From the NCBI RefSeq assembly GCF_018555685.1, contig NZ_JAFLWW010000005.1, positions 496,001 to 560,000 of the forward strand: a DNA stretch of 64,000 bases. The letters are read 5' to 3'. The notes beneath the pieces are model-generated. The model saw nothing but the letters and a program-made list of their open reading frames with translations. It did no database searches and was not told the DNA's origin. Both the position numbers and the translations under genes were made by a program. This DNA comes from Aminobacter anthyllidis (GTDB lineage Bacteria; Pseudomonadota; Alphaproteobacteria; Rhizobiales; Rhizobiaceae). The number at the start of each line of letters is the position of its first letter. Within the stretch, counting starts at the first letter, position 1. Of the stretch, positions 37,357-47,841 are shown in pieces.

Positions 37357-38487
37357 TCAGTCGTCGTCCGGCATCAAGCCGGTCGACCGCATGCCTTCGA
37401 TCATCGTCGCACCCTCGACGCGTATGACCGTCAGCGCTCGCGCGCCGGTGCGGTCGTGCACGAGATCAGCAAGTTCGCGTGAATGCGTCACCACCCATAC
37501 CTGGGTGCGCTCGGCGGCGCGCGCGATCATGTCGGCCAGCGACGGCAGCATGCGCACATGCAGGCTCGCTTCCGGCTCGTTGAGCGCGATCAGTCGTGGC
37601 AGGCGGTAGGACATCAGCGCGCCCGCCAGCGCAAGGAACCGGATCTGCCCGTCGGACAGCTCCTGCGGGCGAAACACCCGCTGCGGGAACTCGGGCAGCA
37701 CAAGTCCGAACGTCGCGGTTTCACCCGGCACCGGAACATCGAGTTGTGCTCCGCCAAGCGCGTCGCCGATACAGCGGTCGAGATCGACAGTGTCCTCGCG
37801 GATATGCCTCAGCGTCGCAAAGACGGCCGCCAGGTTGGCACCGTCCTCGTCGAGCATCGGTGCCGTCGTCGCGAGGGCCGGGCGGCGCACCAGCGAGTCG
37901 GCATCGGTGCGAAAGCCGTGATAAAAACGCCAGCCGGCAACGGCGGCACGCAGGTCGCCGACCTCGGGATAACGCCCGGAGCCGCCAAGCAACGCGAGTG
38001 CCGTTTCGGAATTCAGGACGCGTTCCGGATGCTCGACCCGGCGTCCATCGCCGTCGCGGGCAAACACGACAGGGCCCTTGCGGGTCATCATCTCGACCGG
38101 ACGTCGCCCGGCTTCGACGGTCAGCGTCTCTTCCTTGACGTGCGGCTCGAAAGCAAAGCCGGCTGAAACCGGCGGCGGCAGGCCGATCTCGACCTTGTAA
38201 GCGTATCCGGCTGCTGTTTCGTCGTCGACGAAATGCGCATCGATGATAACGCGGACAGGCTGGCCGGTGCGTCTCTTGCCCGACCACAGCGCCGAGCCCA
38301 TGCCGCCCTCGCCCGCTATCTCGCGAGCCAGCGTTCCCTCAGCGGATGCCTTGATCAGCTGCAGCGCCCGATAGAGATTGGACTTGCCAACCCCGTTCTC
38401 GCCGACAAAGACGCTGACTTGGCCGAGATCCAATCGGATCGATCTCAGCGAACGATAGCCTGCGGCTGAAAAGGACGTCAGCCGCAT
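37357..38487 (-). CDS. AAA ATPase of the RecF/OLD-like ABC class
   Basis: A 376-residue SMC/RecF-type ATPase without a coiled coil. It opens LTSFSAAGYRSLRSIRLDLG with Walker A GENGVGKSN; the C-terminal half has the signature LSDGQIRFLALAGAL, Walker B RLIALNEPEASLH and VVTHSRELADLV. There is no TOPRIM nuclease domain, which separates it from OLD-type defence nucleases. No partner gene is adjacent (lptE is 25 bases upstream). Role unknown. Confidence 0.85.
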   Translation of the reverse strand: MRLTSFSAAGYRSLRSIRLDLGQVSVFVGENGVGKSNLYRALQLIKASAEGTLAREIAGEGGMGSALWSGKRRTGQPVRVIIDAHFVDDETAAGYAYKVEIGLPPPVSAGFAFEPHVKEETLTVEAGRRPVEMMTRKGPVVFARDGDGRRVEHPERVLNSETALALLGGSGRYPEVGDLRAAVAGWRFYHGFRTDADSLVRRPALATTAPMLDEDGANLAAVFATLRHIREDTVDLDRCIGDALGGAQLDVPVPGETATFGLVLPEFPQRVFRPQELSDGQIRFLALAGALMSYRLPRLIALNEPEASLHVRMLPSLADMIARAAERTQVWVVTHSRELADLVHDRTGARALTVIRVEGATMIEGMRSTGLMPDDD

Positions 38488-38512
38488 CGACCGATCCTCC
38501 CGGAACTAGGAC

Positions 38513-39076
38513 TCAGCCCTTCGACATATCCTGGGCGATGGCCAGCCTGAGCAGCTCGGCAAGCTCGCGCGCCGCGCGGTTTTCGGCATCGCGTTGCGCC
38601 CGCAGAGTGGCGAATTCCTGGCGCGGACGATCGAACGACGCCGAGACGTTGCGCTTGCCCGAGGCGATACGCTTGCCGGTCTTGATGTCGGTGATGACAT
38701 AGATGCCGGTCAGGGTCATCGTTCCGGTGGTGGGCTCGTCGTCCTTGTTGGTCACCGCAGCGAGCAGCGCCGATTCGTTCAGCGCCGTAACCGCCAAATC
38801 CATCGTGTAGGGTGCTGCCGCCTGCTGGCCGGCGCCGCCGTTGAACATGAAGATCAGGTGGTTGCGGACTTCCTGGCCGTAGCGGGTGCTGACCGGCTTG
38901 ATGTTGATCGAGGCCAGTTGCGTCGCCGTGCCGGCCTCGACGCCTGCCGACACCGGCCCGTCCGAATAGAGCGGACGAACCGAGCAGGCAGATGCCAGTG
39001 CAAGTGAGGCAAGAAGCGCCAGACGCGCAACAACACGCAACGGGCCAGCAGAATTCCGCGCATCAGGCAACGACAT
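38513..39076 (-). CDS. lptE: LPS-assembly lipoprotein LptE
   Basis: A 187-residue outer-membrane lipoprotein that plugs LptD for lipopolysaccharide insertion. The lipobox is LALASA-C (Cys about 31), followed by SVRPLYSDG, the usual opening of alphaproteobacterial LptE. ATG at 39076 overlaps the leuS 3' end by 14 bases. leuS-lptE is a conserved pair in Rhizobiales (often followed by holA, which here is replaced by the AAA ATPase gene). Confidence 0.88.
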   Translation of the reverse strand: MSLPDARNSAGPLRVVARLALLASLALASACSVRPLYSDGPVSAGVEAGTATQLASINIKPVSTRYGQEVRNHLIFMFNGGAGQQAAAPYTMDLAVTALNESALLAAVTNKDDEPTTGTMTLTGIYVITDIKTGKRIASGKRNVSASFDRPRQEFATLRAQRDAENRAARELAELLRLAIAQDMSKG

Positions 39077-41693
39077 TGACGATCCTCTGCGGCACAACAA
39101 TCACCTTGCGCGGCGACTTCCCATCCAGCGCCTTTTGCACTGCTTCCAGTGCCAGCGCCGCTTTTTCGACGGTCAATTGATCTGCGTCGCGGGCGATTGT
39201 CAAATCAGCTCTTTTCTTGCCGTTGATCTGCACCGGATAGGTGATTTCGTTGTCGACGATGAGCGCCGGATCGAACTTCGGCCACGCCCGATCGGCAACC
39301 ATGCCCTCGCCGCTCAACGCAGCCCAGCACTCCTCGGCCAGATGCGGCATCATCGGCGCGATCATAACGATCAGGATGTCGACCGCCTCGCGCAGTGCCG
39401 AAACCATCTCTGCCGATGCCTTGCCGGCGGCAGCGTCGGCGAGCGGACCCTGCAGCGTGTTGGTCAGTTCGTAGATGCGCGCGACCGCCTTGTTGAAGGC
39501 GAGCTTGCCGATGTCCTCGCCGACCGATTTCAGCGCCTTGTGCGCTGCCTTGGAGACTGCCGCAGCATCGCCCTCGCCGGCTGCCCTGGCTTCCGCCTTG
39601 GCCAGCACGTCGGCCGATTCGGACACCAGGCGCCAGACGCGCTGGACGAAACGATGCGCGCCCTCGACACCGGCCTCGGTCCACACGACGTCGCGCTCGG
39701 GCGGCGAATCGCTGAGCACGAACCAGCGCGCCGTGTCGGCGCCGTAGCTGGCAATGATGTCGTCGGGATCGACAACGTTCTTCTTCGACTTCGACATCTT
39801 CTCGATCGAACCGATCTCCACAGGCTCGCCGGTCGAGAACAGCGTCGCCCGCCGCTTGCCGTCGATCTCCTCGATCTTGACGTCGCTCGGCGAAACCCAT
39901 TCGCCATTCGGGCCGCTGCCGAGGCGATAGGTCTCGTGCACGACCATGCCTTGGGTGAACAGGCCCTTGAATGGCTCGGACAGGTCGAGATGGCCGGCCT
40001 TGCTCATCGCGCGGGTGAAGAAGCGCGAGTAGAGCAGGTGCAGGATCGCATGCTCGATGCCGCCGATATACTGGTCGACCGGCAGCCACTCATTGGCGGC
40101 TTTCGGATCGGTCGGCTCGTTCTCCCAAGGTGCGGTGAAGCGCGCGAAATACCACGACGAATCGACGAAGGTGTCCATCGTGTCGGTCTCGCGGCGTGCC
40201 GCCTTGCCGCATTGCGGGCAGTTGACGTGGCGCCAGGTCGGATGGCGGTCGAGCGGGTTGCCCGGACGGTCGAACTCGACGTCGTCGGGCAGCCTGACCG
40301 GCAGGTCGGCCTTCGGCACCGGCACGACGCCGCAATCCTCGCAGTGGATCATCGGGATCGGGCAGCCCCAGTAGCGCTGGCGCGAAATGCCCCAGTCGCG
40401 CAGGCGGAACTGCACCTTGCGCTCGCCCATCGGGCGATTGCCTATCGAGATCTGCTCGAGACGGTTGGCAACGTCGTTGAACGCCTCATCCGGCTTCATG
40501 CCGTCGAGGAAGCGCGAATTGATCATCACGCCGTCGTCGGTATAGGCCTCTTCGGTGATCTGAAAAGTCGTGGCATCGCCACCTTCCGGCATCACCACCG
40601 GCACCACCGGCAGGCCATACTTGTTGGCAAAGTCGAGGTCGCGCTGGTCGCCCGACGGGCAGCCGAAGATGGCGCCCGTGCCGTAGTCCATCAGCACGAA
40701 ATTGGCGACATAGACCGGCAGCGTCCAGCTCGGGTCGAACGGATGCACGACCCGGATACCGGTGTCCATGCCCTTCTTCTCGGCCGTCTCAAGTGCTGCG
40801 ACAGACGTGCCCATGCGGCGCACGTCCTCCATGAAGGCGGCGAGCTCGGGCTTGTCTTCGGCGGCCTTCTTGGCCAGCGGATGATCAGCCGAGATCGCCA
40901 TGAACGAGGCGCCGAAGATCGTATCGGGCCGAGTCGTGTAGACCTCGAGCTCGCTCTCGCCTGCAGGCGCGGTACCGGCGGCCAGTGGCCAGCGGATCAG
41001 CAGGCCCTCGGACCGGCCGATCCAGTTGCGCTGCATCAGCTTGACCTTCTCGGGCCACTCGTCGAGGCCATCGAGCGCGTCCGACAGGTCCTGCGCGAAA
41101 TCGGTGATCTTGAAGAACCACTGCGTCAGTTCGCGCTGTTCAACCAGCGCGCCGGAACGCCAGCCACGCCCGTCGATGACCTGCTCGTTGGCGAGCACGG
41201 TCATGTCCTCCGGGTCCCAGTTGACCTTGGAAGACTTGCGCGTGACCAGGCCCTTCTCGACGAAGTCGATGAACAGCATCTGCTGGCGGTGGTAATAGTC
41301 GACGTCGCAGGTGGCGAACTCGCGGCTCCAGTCCAGCGACAGGCCCATCGACTTCAGCTGCGTGCGCATCGTGGCGATGTTCTGGTAGGTCCAGTCCTTG
41401 GGATGGACCTTGTTCTTCATCGCGGCATTTTCAGCCGGCATGCCAAAGGCATCCCAGCCCATCGGATGGAGCACATTGTAGCCCATGGCGCGGCGGAAGC
41501 GCGCGACGACGTCGCCCATCGCGTAGTTGCGGACGTGACCGACATGGATGCGCCCCGACGGATATGGGAACATCTCCAGCACGTAGTATTTCGGGCGGGG
41601 ATCGTCGTTCTCGGTCTCGAAGAGCTTTGCCTCGCCCCAGGCCTTCTGCCATTTGGGTTCGGACGCGCGCGGATTGTATCGTTCGGTTGCCAT
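39063..41693 (-). CDS. leuS: Leucyl-tRNA synthetase
   Basis: A 876-residue class I synthetase. HIGH motif is HVGH in [15 protein letters not shown] (about residues 48-62); the KMSKS motif is [17 protein letters not shown]. The CP1 editing domain ([32 protein letters not shown]) is complete, as is the C-terminal anticodon-binding domain. Length is normal. A 2.5-kb open frame on the opposite strand is a GC-skew shadow. Confidence 0.97.
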   Translation of the reverse strand: MATERYNPRASEPKWQKAWGEAKLFETENDDPRPKYYVLEMFPYPSGRIHVGHVRNYAMGDVVARFRRAMGYNVLHPMGWDAFGMPAENAAMKNKVHPKDWTYQNIATMRTQLKSMGLSLDWSREFATCDVDYYHRQQMLFIDFVEKGLVTRKSSKVNWDPEDMTVLANEQVIDGRGWRSGALVEQRELTQWFFKITDFAQDLSDALDGLDEWPEKVKLMQRNWIGRSEGLLIRWPLAAGTAPAGESELEVYTTRPDTIFGASFMAISADHPLAKKAAEDKPELAAFMEDVRRMGTSVAALETAEKKGMDTGIRVVHPFDPSWTLPVYVANFVLMDYGTGAIFGCPSGDQRDLDFANKYGLPVVPVVMPEGGDATTFQITEEAYTDDGVMINSRFLDGMKPDEAFNDVANRLEQISIGNRPMGERKVQFRLRDWGISRQRYWGCPIPMIHCEDCGVVPVPKADLPVRLPDDVEFDRPGNPLDRHPTWRHVNCPQCGKAARRETDTMDTFVDSSWYFARFTAPWENEPTDPKAANEWLPVDQYIGGIEHAILHLLYSRFFTRAMSKAGHLDLSEPFKGLFTQGMVVHETYRLGSGPNGEWVSPSDVKIEEIDGKRRATLFSTGEPVEIGSIEKMSKSKKNVVDPDDIIASYGADTARWFVLSDSPPERDVVWTEAGVEGAHRFVQRVWRLVSESADVLAKAEARAAGEGDAAAVSKAAHKALKSVGEDIGKLAFNKAVARIYELTNTLQGPLADAAAGKASAEMVSALREAVDILIVMIAPMMPHLAEECWAALSGEGMVADRAWPKFDPALIVDNEITYPVQINGKKRADLTIARDADQLTVEKAALALEAVQKALDGKSPRKVIVVPQRIVNVVA

Positions 41694-41836
41694 CGGATGT
41701 TTTTCACTTAAAAGCGTGCATGGACCGGGGCGAAAACCCGCGGTTCAGGAAATCGTTGCCGGGTGTTCATCATGGATTCCCGGACCCGTCAACTCCGGCA
41801 GGCCGGAGGCGGGCAAAAAGCAGCAGGGCCAGCGGC

Positions 41837-42499
41837 ATGGAAAAGTCGGTCGAACAGCTCACTCTGGTGAAGCATAAGATAGGTGCGGCCGAGCGCGAGG
41901 CCAACAGGCCAGAGGGCTCGACAGGGCTGGTGGCGGTCTCCAAGACCTTCGATGCCGAGCACATCCGCCCCGTCATCGAGGTTGGCCAGCGCGTCTTCGG
42001 CGAAAACCGCGTCCAGGAAGCGCAAGGCAAGTGGCCAGCGCTAAAGGCTGAATTCCCCGACATCGAGCTGCACCTGATCGGCCCGCTGCAATCCAACAAG
42101 GCCAAGGAAGCCGTCGCGCTGTTCGACGTCATCGAGACTGTCGACCGCGAGAAGATCGCCGCAGAGCTCGCCAGGGAAATCGAGCGCCAGGGCCGCGCAC
42201 CGAAACTCTACGTCCAGGTCAACACAGGCTCCGAGCCACAGAAGGCCGGCATCGAACCGCGCGAAGCCGTCGCCTTCGCCAAGCGCTGCCGCGAGGTCCA
42301 TGGCCTAGCCATCGAAGGCCTGATGTGCATCCCGCCAGCCGACGAAAACCCCGGTCCGCATTTTGCCCTGCTCGAAAAACTGGCGCGCGAAGCCGGCGTC
42401 GAGAAGCTGTCGATGGGCATGTCGGGCGACTACGAACTTGCGATTGCATTCGGCGCCACCAGCGTGCGGGTCGGCTCGGCGATCTTCGGCACCCGCTGA
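41837..42499 (+). CDS. YggS/PROSC-type PLP homeostasis protein
   Basis: A 220-residue PLP-binding TIM-barrel protein. LVAVSKTF carries the PLP lysine, followed by FGENRVQEAQGKW, IELHLIGPLQSNKAKEAV and GLMCIPPADENPGPHF; SMGMSGDYELAIAFGATSVRVGSAIFG binds the phosphate. It has no known catalytic reaction; it keeps PLP and amino-acid pools in balance. ATG at 41837 opens the conserved region directly; the longer frame upstream overlaps leuS. Confidence 0.93.
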   Translation: MEKSVEQLTLVKHKIGAAEREANRPEGSTGLVAVSKTFDAEHIRPVIEVGQRVFGENRVQEAQGKWPALKAEFPDIELHLIGPLQSNKAKEAVALFDVIETVDREKIAAELAREIERQGRAPKLYVQVNTGSEPQKAGIEPREAVAFAKRCREVHGLAIEGLMCIPPADENPGPHFALLEKLAREAGVEKLSMGMSGDYELAIAFGATSVRVGSAIFGTR

Positions 42500-42520
42500 G
42501 ATGCCAGCAGCCACGAACAC

Positions 42521-42550
42521 AAAAGGCCGGGATTTGGATCCCGGCCTTTT
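42521..42550. terminator. Bidirectional terminator
   Basis: AAAAGGCCGGGAT-ttgg-ATCCCGGCCTTTT, a perfect 13-base stem with A/T ends on both sides, between convergent yggS-like and livK-like genes. Confidence 0.9.
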
Positions 42551-42568
42551 GCTTTGCGTATGTCGGAA

Positions 42569-43678
42569 TTACTCCGCGGCGACGATCTTGCCGCCTTCCC
42601 ACTTGAACAGCGAGAAGCTCGGCGAGGTCAGGTCACCGGTTTCGCCATAGGTCAGGTTGCCGATGGCGGTGGCGATCGGCTCGCCCGACTTCAGCGCGGC
42701 GGTAACCGCTGCGGTGTCGTCGGCCTTGCCAGCCTTCTCGATGCCGGCCTTGAGCACCTCGACCGCGGCATAGGCGTTGAGCGTGAAGGCTTCCGGCGGG
42801 ATGCCCTTGTCCTTCAGCACCTTGACCGCATCGGCCGAGGCTGGGTTCTTCAGTGCGTCGGTTGCGTTGGTGAACAGCGTGCCGGCAGCAGCTTCGTTGC
42901 CGATCGCCCAGAACTCGGTGTTCGACAGGCCCTCGCCGCCGATGATCACGGCGTTGACGCCGCCGTCCTTCAGCTGGCGCGCCAGAAGACCGCCCTCGGG
43001 GTGGTAGCCGCCGAAATAGATGACGTCGACATTGTCAGACTTCAGCCGGGTAATCAGCGCCGACAGATCCTTCTCGCCCGGGTTGAGGGAGTTCTGCTGG
43101 ACTTCGGTCAGGCCGCCGGCATTGATCGCCTTCTTGAAGGCTTCGGCCAGGCCCTTGCCGTAGGTGCCCTTGTCGTCGATCACGGCGACGCGCTTGTCCT
43201 TCATGTTCTTGAGCACATAGGCAGCGGCGACTTCCGCCTGCTGGTCGTCACGACCGCAGGTGCGCAGCACATTGGTCAGGCCGCGCGCGGTCAGATCAGG
43301 CGCGGTTGCCGTCGGCGTCACCATCAGGATGCCGTTTTCGGCAAAGATGTCCGAAGCAGGAATCGCAACACCCGAAGTCACCGGGCCGACGACATACTTC
43401 ACGCCTTCGCCAACGAGCAGGTTGGCAGCCGAAACGCCCTGCTTGGGATCGCCGGCATCGTCGGCAAGCTTCAGCACGATCTTTTCGCCAAGGATGCCGC
43501 CCTTTTCGTTGATAGCATCGACGGCAGCCTGGGCGCCGTTCTTGACCTGATCGCCATAAGCGGCGACCGGGCCGGTCAGCGGGGCGACGAGGCCGATGGT
43601 GATATCGGCGCGCGCGGCGGAGCCGAAGGCCATCAGCGCTGCGAGCGAGACGCCCGCAAGGATCTTCATGTTCATCAT
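42569..43678 (-). CDS. Branched-chain amino-acid ABC transporter binding protein (LivK-like)
   Basis: A 369-residue Leu/Ile/Val-binding-type periplasmic protein. The signal peptide is [21 protein letters not shown], and the mature protein starts [21 protein letters not shown]. Blocks: [37 protein letters not shown] and [16 protein letters not shown]-like. No permease or ATPase genes adjoin, so it is an orphan that must use a distant LivHMGF set. AGGGAG precedes the ATG by 4 bases. The exact ligand is not deducible. Confidence 0.92.
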   Translation of the reverse strand: MMNMKILAGVSLAALMAFGSAARADITIGLVAPLTGPVAAYGDQVKNGAQAAVDAINEKGGILGEKIVLKLADDAGDPKQGVSAANLLVGEGVKYVVGPVTSGVAIPASDIFAENGILMVTPTATAPDLTARGLTNVLRTCGRDDQQAEVAAAYVLKNMKDKRVAVIDDKGTYGKGLAEAFKKAINAGGLTEVQQNSLNPGEKDLSALITRLKSDNVDVIYFGGYHPEGGLLARQLKDGGVNAVIIGGEGLSNTEFWAIGNEAAAGTLFTNATDALKNPASADAVKVLKDKGIPPEAFTLNAYAAVEVLKAGIEKAGKADDTAAVTAALKSGEPIATAIGNLTYGETGDLTSPSFSLFKWEGGKIVAAE

Positions 43679-43876
43679 AGTTCTCCCTTTTACCCGCCGG
43701 CCTCAAGGGTGCAGCGGAAGCTCTGGTGGCCGGAATACCCGCCCGGCGCGCGGGCCGCAATCGGCCCAGCGTCTCGAAAGCCGCAATTGATTTGTGCCAG
43801 CGCAGCGCGTCGGGAGGCCGCGTTGCAGGGAAGTTCACATCCGATCAGGGAGTTAGCCCCGTCGGAATGGACAGGC

Positions 43877-44149
43877 TCAGTGCAGCACGAATTCGCCGTC
43901 GACCTTGCGCCATTCGTTGGGCGCAATCAGCTTGCGGTGGGTGTAGTGCACCGAATGCAAGGGGCCATCGAGCTTGGCGCGCCAGAACTCGATGAAGCCG
44001 AACAGGATCGGGAATTTCGGCGCCAGATCGTAGTCCTGCCAGATGAAGGTCTGCAGCACATGCGGATGATCAGGCAAATGGTAGAGGATCTCGGCCGTGG
44101 TCAGACCGTAGCCCTTGAGCATCAGTTCAAGTTCAGAAGCGTCGCGCAT
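43877..44149 (-). CDS. usg: Usg family protein
   Basis: A 90-residue protein of the Usg family (PF06233 type), named from its position near tryptophan genes in some alphaproteobacteria. LMLKGYGLTTAEILYHLPDHP, LQTFIWQDYDLAPKFP and FWRAKLDGPLHSVHYTH are characteristic. Function unknown. Stand-alone gene here. Confidence 0.88.
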   Translation of the reverse strand: MRDASELELMLKGYGLTTAEILYHLPDHPHVLQTFIWQDYDLAPKFPILFGFIEFWRAKLDGPLHSVHYTHRKLIAPNEWRKVDGEFVLH

Positions 44150-44461
44150 CGCAATCCTTCCGTGTCGAACAGTTCCTCCACGGCATGAGTCTGCGCCGCG
44201 ATGGTTAACCGTCTACTAAAATGAACGTGAGCAGCCTGAGATAAGTTCCAAGAAATCAGCACTTTAGCAGCCGTCAGTGGGGACTGCTGATCGCCAGCTA
44301 GCGGCGTCGATTTGCCGCTGCGGAATGTGCCGAAGCAAACCCAATGTCTAATATTGTGGCGCACCGCAAATTGATAATAATGCGCGCCAACGTGCGACCC
44401 AGAGTCGCCGTCCGCCGGCCAGCAGTCGCCGCCGGATCGTTTCCGGGAGGAAGGGAAAGAA
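44150..44461. promoter_or_regulatory. Divergent intergenic region usg-acs
   Basis: A 312-base gap with no gene. It holds an imperfect inverted repeat AGCAG-N13-CTGCT around 44266-44288, an AT-rich stretch TCTAATATTGTGG and TTGATAATAATGCG (44345-44385), likely containing the acs promoter, and a GGGAGGAAGGG ribosome-binding site just before acs. No specific operator recognised. Confidence 0.4.
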
Positions 44462-46417
44462 ATGTCCGAAGTCCGTGTCCACCGCGTCCAGCCGGCGTGG
44501 AAGAAGAATGCGCTCATCGACAACGACACCTACCTGAAATGGTATGGCGAGAGCGTCAAGAACCCCGACAAGTTCTGGGGCAAGCACGGCAAGCGCATCG
44601 ACTGGTTCAAGCCCTACACCAAGGTCAAGAACACCTCCTTCGACGGCAAGGTGTCGATCAAGTGGTTCGAGGACGGGCTGACCAACGTCTCCTATAACTG
44701 CATCGACCGCCACCTGAAGAAGCGTGGCAACCAGACCGCCATCATCTGGGAAGGCGACAACCCCTACGACGACAAGAAGATCACCTATAACGAGCTCTAC
44801 GAACACGTCTGCCGCCTGGCCAATGTGATGAAGAAGCATGGCGTCAAGAAGGGCGACCGTGTCACCATCTACATGCCGATGATCCCCGAGGCGGCCTACG
44901 CGATGCTCGCCTGCACCCGCATCGGCGCCATCCATTCCATCGTCTTCGGCGGCTTCTCGCCCGACGCGCTGGCCGGTCGTATCGTCGACTGCGAATCGAC
45001 CTTCGTCATCACGTCAGACGAGGGCCTGCGCGGCGGCAAGGCCATTCCGCTCAAGGAAAACACCGACAAGGCGATCGACATCGCCGCCAAGCATCATGTC
45101 ATGGTCAAGGACGTGCTGGTGGTGCGCCGCACCGGCGGCAAGATCGGCTGGGCGCCGGGCCGCGACCACTGGTACCACGACGAGGTCCGTTCGGTGAAAG
45201 CCGAATGCAAGCCGGAGAAGATGAAGGCCGAGGACCCGCTGTTCATCCTCTACACCTCGGGCTCGACCGGCAAGCCGAAGGGCGTGCTGCACACCACCGG
45301 CGGCTATCTCGTCTACGCCTCGATGACCCACCAGTACGTCTTCGACTACCATGACGGCGACATATACTGGTGCACGGCCGATGTCGGCTGGGTCACCGGC
45401 CACAGCTACATCGTCTATGGCCCGCTCGCCAACGGCGCCACCACGCTGATGTTCGAGGGCGTGCCCAATTACCCCAGCGCCTCGCGCTTCTGGGACGTCG
45501 TCGACAAGCACAAGGTCAACATCTTCTACACCGCCCCCACCGCCATCCGCGCCCTTATGGGCGCCGGCGACGATCACGTGAAGAAGACCTCGCGCAAGAG
45601 CCTGCGCGTGCTGGGTTCGGTCGGCGAGCCGATCAATCCGGAAGCCTGGGAGTGGTACTACAACGTCGTCGGCGACAAGAAGGTGCCGATTGTCGACACC
45701 TGGTGGCAGACCGAAACCGGCGGCATCCTGATCACGCCTCTGCCGGGCGCCACCGACCTCAAGCCCGGCTCGGCGACGCGGCCGTTCTTCGGCGTGGTTC
45801 CCGAACTGGTCGACAACGAGGGCAAGCTGCTGGAAGGCGCTGCCGACGGCAATCTCTGCATCACCGATTCCTGGCCGGGCCAGATGCGCACAGTCTATGG
45901 CGACCACGAGCGCTTCATCCAGACCTACTTCGCCACCTACAAGGGCAAGTATTTCACTGGTGACGGCTGCCGCCGCGACGCCGACGGCTACTACTGGATC
46001 ACCGGCCGCGTCGACGACGTCATCAACGTCTCAGGCCACCGCATGGGCACCGCCGAGGTCGAGTCCGCACTTGTCAGCCACGACAAGGTTTCGGAAGCCG
46101 CCGTCGTCGGCTACCCGCACGACATCAAGGGCCAGGGCATCTACAGCTATGTCACGCTGATGTCCGGCATCGAGGCCACCGACGACCTGCGCAAGGAACT
46201 CGTCGCCCATGTCCGCAAGGAAATCGGCGCCATCGCTTCGCCCGACAAGATCCAGTTCGCGCCCGGCCTGCCCAAGACCCGCTCGGGCAAGATCATGCGC
46301 CGCATCCTGCGCAAGATCGCCGAGGACGATTTCGGCGCATTGGGCGACACCTCGACGCTGGCCGATCCGGCCGTCGTCGACGATCTCGTCGCCAACCGGC
46401 AGAACAAGCGGGCCTAG
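44462..46417 (+). CDS. acs: Acetyl-CoA synthetase
   Basis: A 651-residue AMP-forming ligase (acetate + ATP + CoA to acetyl-CoA). The adenylation P-loop is [11 protein letters not shown] (about 263-273), and [24 protein letters not shown] and [31 protein letters not shown] are intact. The C-terminal acetylation-site lysine is in [17 protein letters not shown]. Preceded by GGGAGGAAGGG. It would use acetate from PhnA activity among other sources. Confidence 0.97.
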   Translation: MSEVRVHRVQPAWKKNALIDNDTYLKWYGESVKNPDKFWGKHGKRIDWFKPYTKVKNTSFDGKVSIKWFEDGLTNVSYNCIDRHLKKRGNQTAIIWEGDNPYDDKKITYNELYEHVCRLANVMKKHGVKKGDRVTIYMPMIPEAAYAMLACTRIGAIHSIVFGGFSPDALAGRIVDCESTFVITSDEGLRGGKAIPLKENTDKAIDIAAKHHVMVKDVLVVRRTGGKIGWAPGRDHWYHDEVRSVKAECKPEKMKAEDPLFILYTSGSTGKPKGVLHTTGGYLVYASMTHQYVFDYHDGDIYWCTADVGWVTGHSYIVYGPLANGATTLMFEGVPNYPSASRFWDVVDKHKVNIFYTAPTAIRALMGAGDDHVKKTSRKSLRVLGSVGEPINPEAWEWYYNVVGDKKVPIVDTWWQTETGGILITPLPGATDLKPGSATRPFFGVVPELVDNEGKLLEGAADGNLCITDSWPGQMRTVYGDHERFIQTYFATYKGKYFTGDGCRRDADGYYWITGRVDDVINVSGHRMGTAEVESALVSHDKVSEAAVVGYPHDIKGQGIYSYVTLMSGIEATDDLRKELVAHVRKEIGAIASPDKIQFAPGLPKTRSGKIMRRILRKIAEDDFGALGDTSTLADPAVVDDLVANRQNKRA

Positions 46418-46424
46418 GCCCTCG

Positions 46425-46457
46425 ATCCCCTCGCGTCATACGATGCGAGGGGATTTT
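46425..46457. terminator. acs terminator
   Basis: ATCCCCTCGC and GCGAGGGGAT form a 10-bp perfect stem extended by three inner pairs, followed by TTTTCC on the plus strand, 7 bases after the acs stop. Confidence 0.85.
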
Positions 46458-46465
46458 CCCGCGGC

Positions 46466-46735
46466 TCAGCAGCCGATCTGCTGGCGCAACTCATCGACAA
46501 GTTCTTTCGTCGGACAGACATTCTCGCAGGGAATGCCGTCATTGTCGGCGTCCGCCCGCCTGTAGCCGCCACACCAAAGCTCCACCGCCTCGGCACAGGA
46601 ACTTACCTGCTTGCAGGTTCGGGCCTGGACAAGTGTGATCGGCAATCCTTGCTCCACGGCCCGTTCCAGCCGCGATGTCGCGCCGGCGCTCCCCAATGTG
46701 AATATCCAGATTCCCAGGATCGAACCGATCCGCAT
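46466..46735 (-). CDS. Small secreted protein with excalibur calcium-binding domain
   Basis: An 89-residue protein. An N-terminal hydrophobic signal (IGSILGIWIFTLGSAGA) is followed by the excalibur motif CKQVSSCAEAVELWC and DADNDGIPCENVC (an EF-hand-like calcium loop flanked by cysteines). Start at ATG 46735 puts the signal at the N terminus; an ATG 10 codons earlier is also open. Function unknown; probably periplasmic or secreted. Confidence 0.8.
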   Translation of the reverse strand: MRIGSILGIWIFTLGSAGATSRLERAVEQGLPITLVQARTCKQVSSCAEAVELWCGGYRRADADNDGIPCENVCPTKELVDELRQQIGC

Positions 46736-46887
46736 GCACGTCTGACGCAATTCCACTTCCCCCAAAGCCCGGCCTCGACAACTTTTGCGGTCGAGACCTG
46801 CCCCGCGTCAAACCCCGCTCCCTCCCGGGCGGCACGGACAGGCTAGGTCCCAGCCCCTTGGCCCAAGCCGCCACCTCGGTATCGCTA

Positions 46888-46916
46888 TTGACAATTCACT
46901 CAATTAAGAAAAATAT
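46888..46916 (+). promoter_or_regulatory. Predicted promoter of the creatininase-family/binding-protein operon
   Basis: TTGACA (46888-46893), 17-base spacer, AAATAT (46911-46916), in a strikingly AT-rich patch. GGTAGGAG precedes the ATG at 46962. Confidence 0.6.
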
Positions 46917-46961
46917 TTTCCTATAGAATAATAATTTTCGCATGCGAGGTAGGAGTTTTCG

Positions 46962-47786
46962 ATGGCACGGGAAGTTGAGTGGGCGCGCATGACCGCACCC
47001 GAGCTGCGCGCGATCGCCGCGCGCAGCAACGCCATCGCCATCCTGCCGGTCGGCTCGCTCGAGCAGCACGGCCCGCATCTGCCAGTCATCACCGACACGG
47101 CGAGTGCCGAGGCGGCAGCCCGGCGCGGCGCGCGCCTGGTCGCCGACGATGTGCCTCTCGCCGTGCTTCCCGGCCTCTGGCTCGGCATGAGCGAGCATCA
47201 TCTGCCGTTCGGCGGCACGATCAGCCTCGACTACACCGCTTATTTCCATGTCCTGAAGTCGATTGTCCGCTCGCTGAAGGCGATCGGTTTCACCCGCCTG
47301 CTCATCGTCAACGGCCATGGCGGCAACATCGACCCGCTGGCGATGTCGACACGCGAACTGGCCGTCGAGTTCGCCATGCCCATCGTCTACACCACGCCGT
47401 GGATGCTGGCGCCGGAGGAAACGGCAGCACTGTTTGAAACCGACAACGGCCCCAAGCATGCCTGCGAGGGCGAGGCATCGGTGATGCTGGCGATCTCGCC
47501 CGACACCGTCAAATCAGACAAGTTCGAAGAGGCCTTCACGGCCGAGGCCGGCAAGCACGAGGCGCCGCACGGTGCCCACCGCTTCTACTCGTTTTCCGAG
47601 CGCGCGCCCGACACCGGCACATGGGGTGTCCCCGCCAAGGGCACGGCTGAGAAAGGCGAACGCTTCCTCGATCTGCAGGCGCGTGAACTCGCCAAGCTGA
47701 TCGTCGACCCGGTGCTGTGGACGCAGCCCGACGCCGTTTGGCGCCCGGGCCGTGGGCTCGACACCCGCGCCGGACGTGCCGACTGA
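46962..47786 (+). CDS. Creatininase-family amidohydrolase
   Basis: A 274-residue metal-dependent hydrolase of the creatinine amidohydrolase fold. Metal-binding and catalytic blocks: LPVGSLEQHGPHLPVITD (Glu and His ligands), LGMSEHHLPFGGT, VNGHGGNIDPL and KHACEGEASVML. The family includes creatininase, N-formylamide and lactam hydrolases in several catabolic pathways, so the substrate is open. It is followed after 55 bases by a peptide-type binding protein, suggesting uptake and hydrolysis of a small amide. Confidence 0.88.
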   Translation: MAREVEWARMTAPELRAIAARSNAIAILPVGSLEQHGPHLPVITDTASAEAAARRGARLVADDVPLAVLPGLWLGMSEHHLPFGGTISLDYTAYFHVLKSIVRSLKAIGFTRLLIVNGHGGNIDPLAMSTRELAVEFAMPIVYTTPWMLAPEETAALFETDNGPKHACEGEASVMLAISPDTVKSDKFEEAFTAEAGKHEAPHGAHRFYSFSERAPDTGTWGVPAKGTAEKGERFLDLQARELAKLIVDPVLWTQPDAVWRPGRGLDTRAGRAD

Positions 47787-47841
47787 CGCAGGGCTGCAAC
47801 GTCACGCCCGCACCCAAGAACACCTGAAGGGGAAGAACCCG

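Noticed and set aside
39135-41711. Open frame of 858 codons on the plus strand opposite leuS
   Set aside because: Shadow of leuS; the translation is rich in Arg, His and Asp with no domain, and it covers the coding region of an essential gene.
41564-41836. N-terminal extension of the YggS-like protein into leuS
   Set aside because: Overlaps the start of leuS on the other strand and is Arg/Ser-rich without conservation; the family begins near the ATG at 41837.
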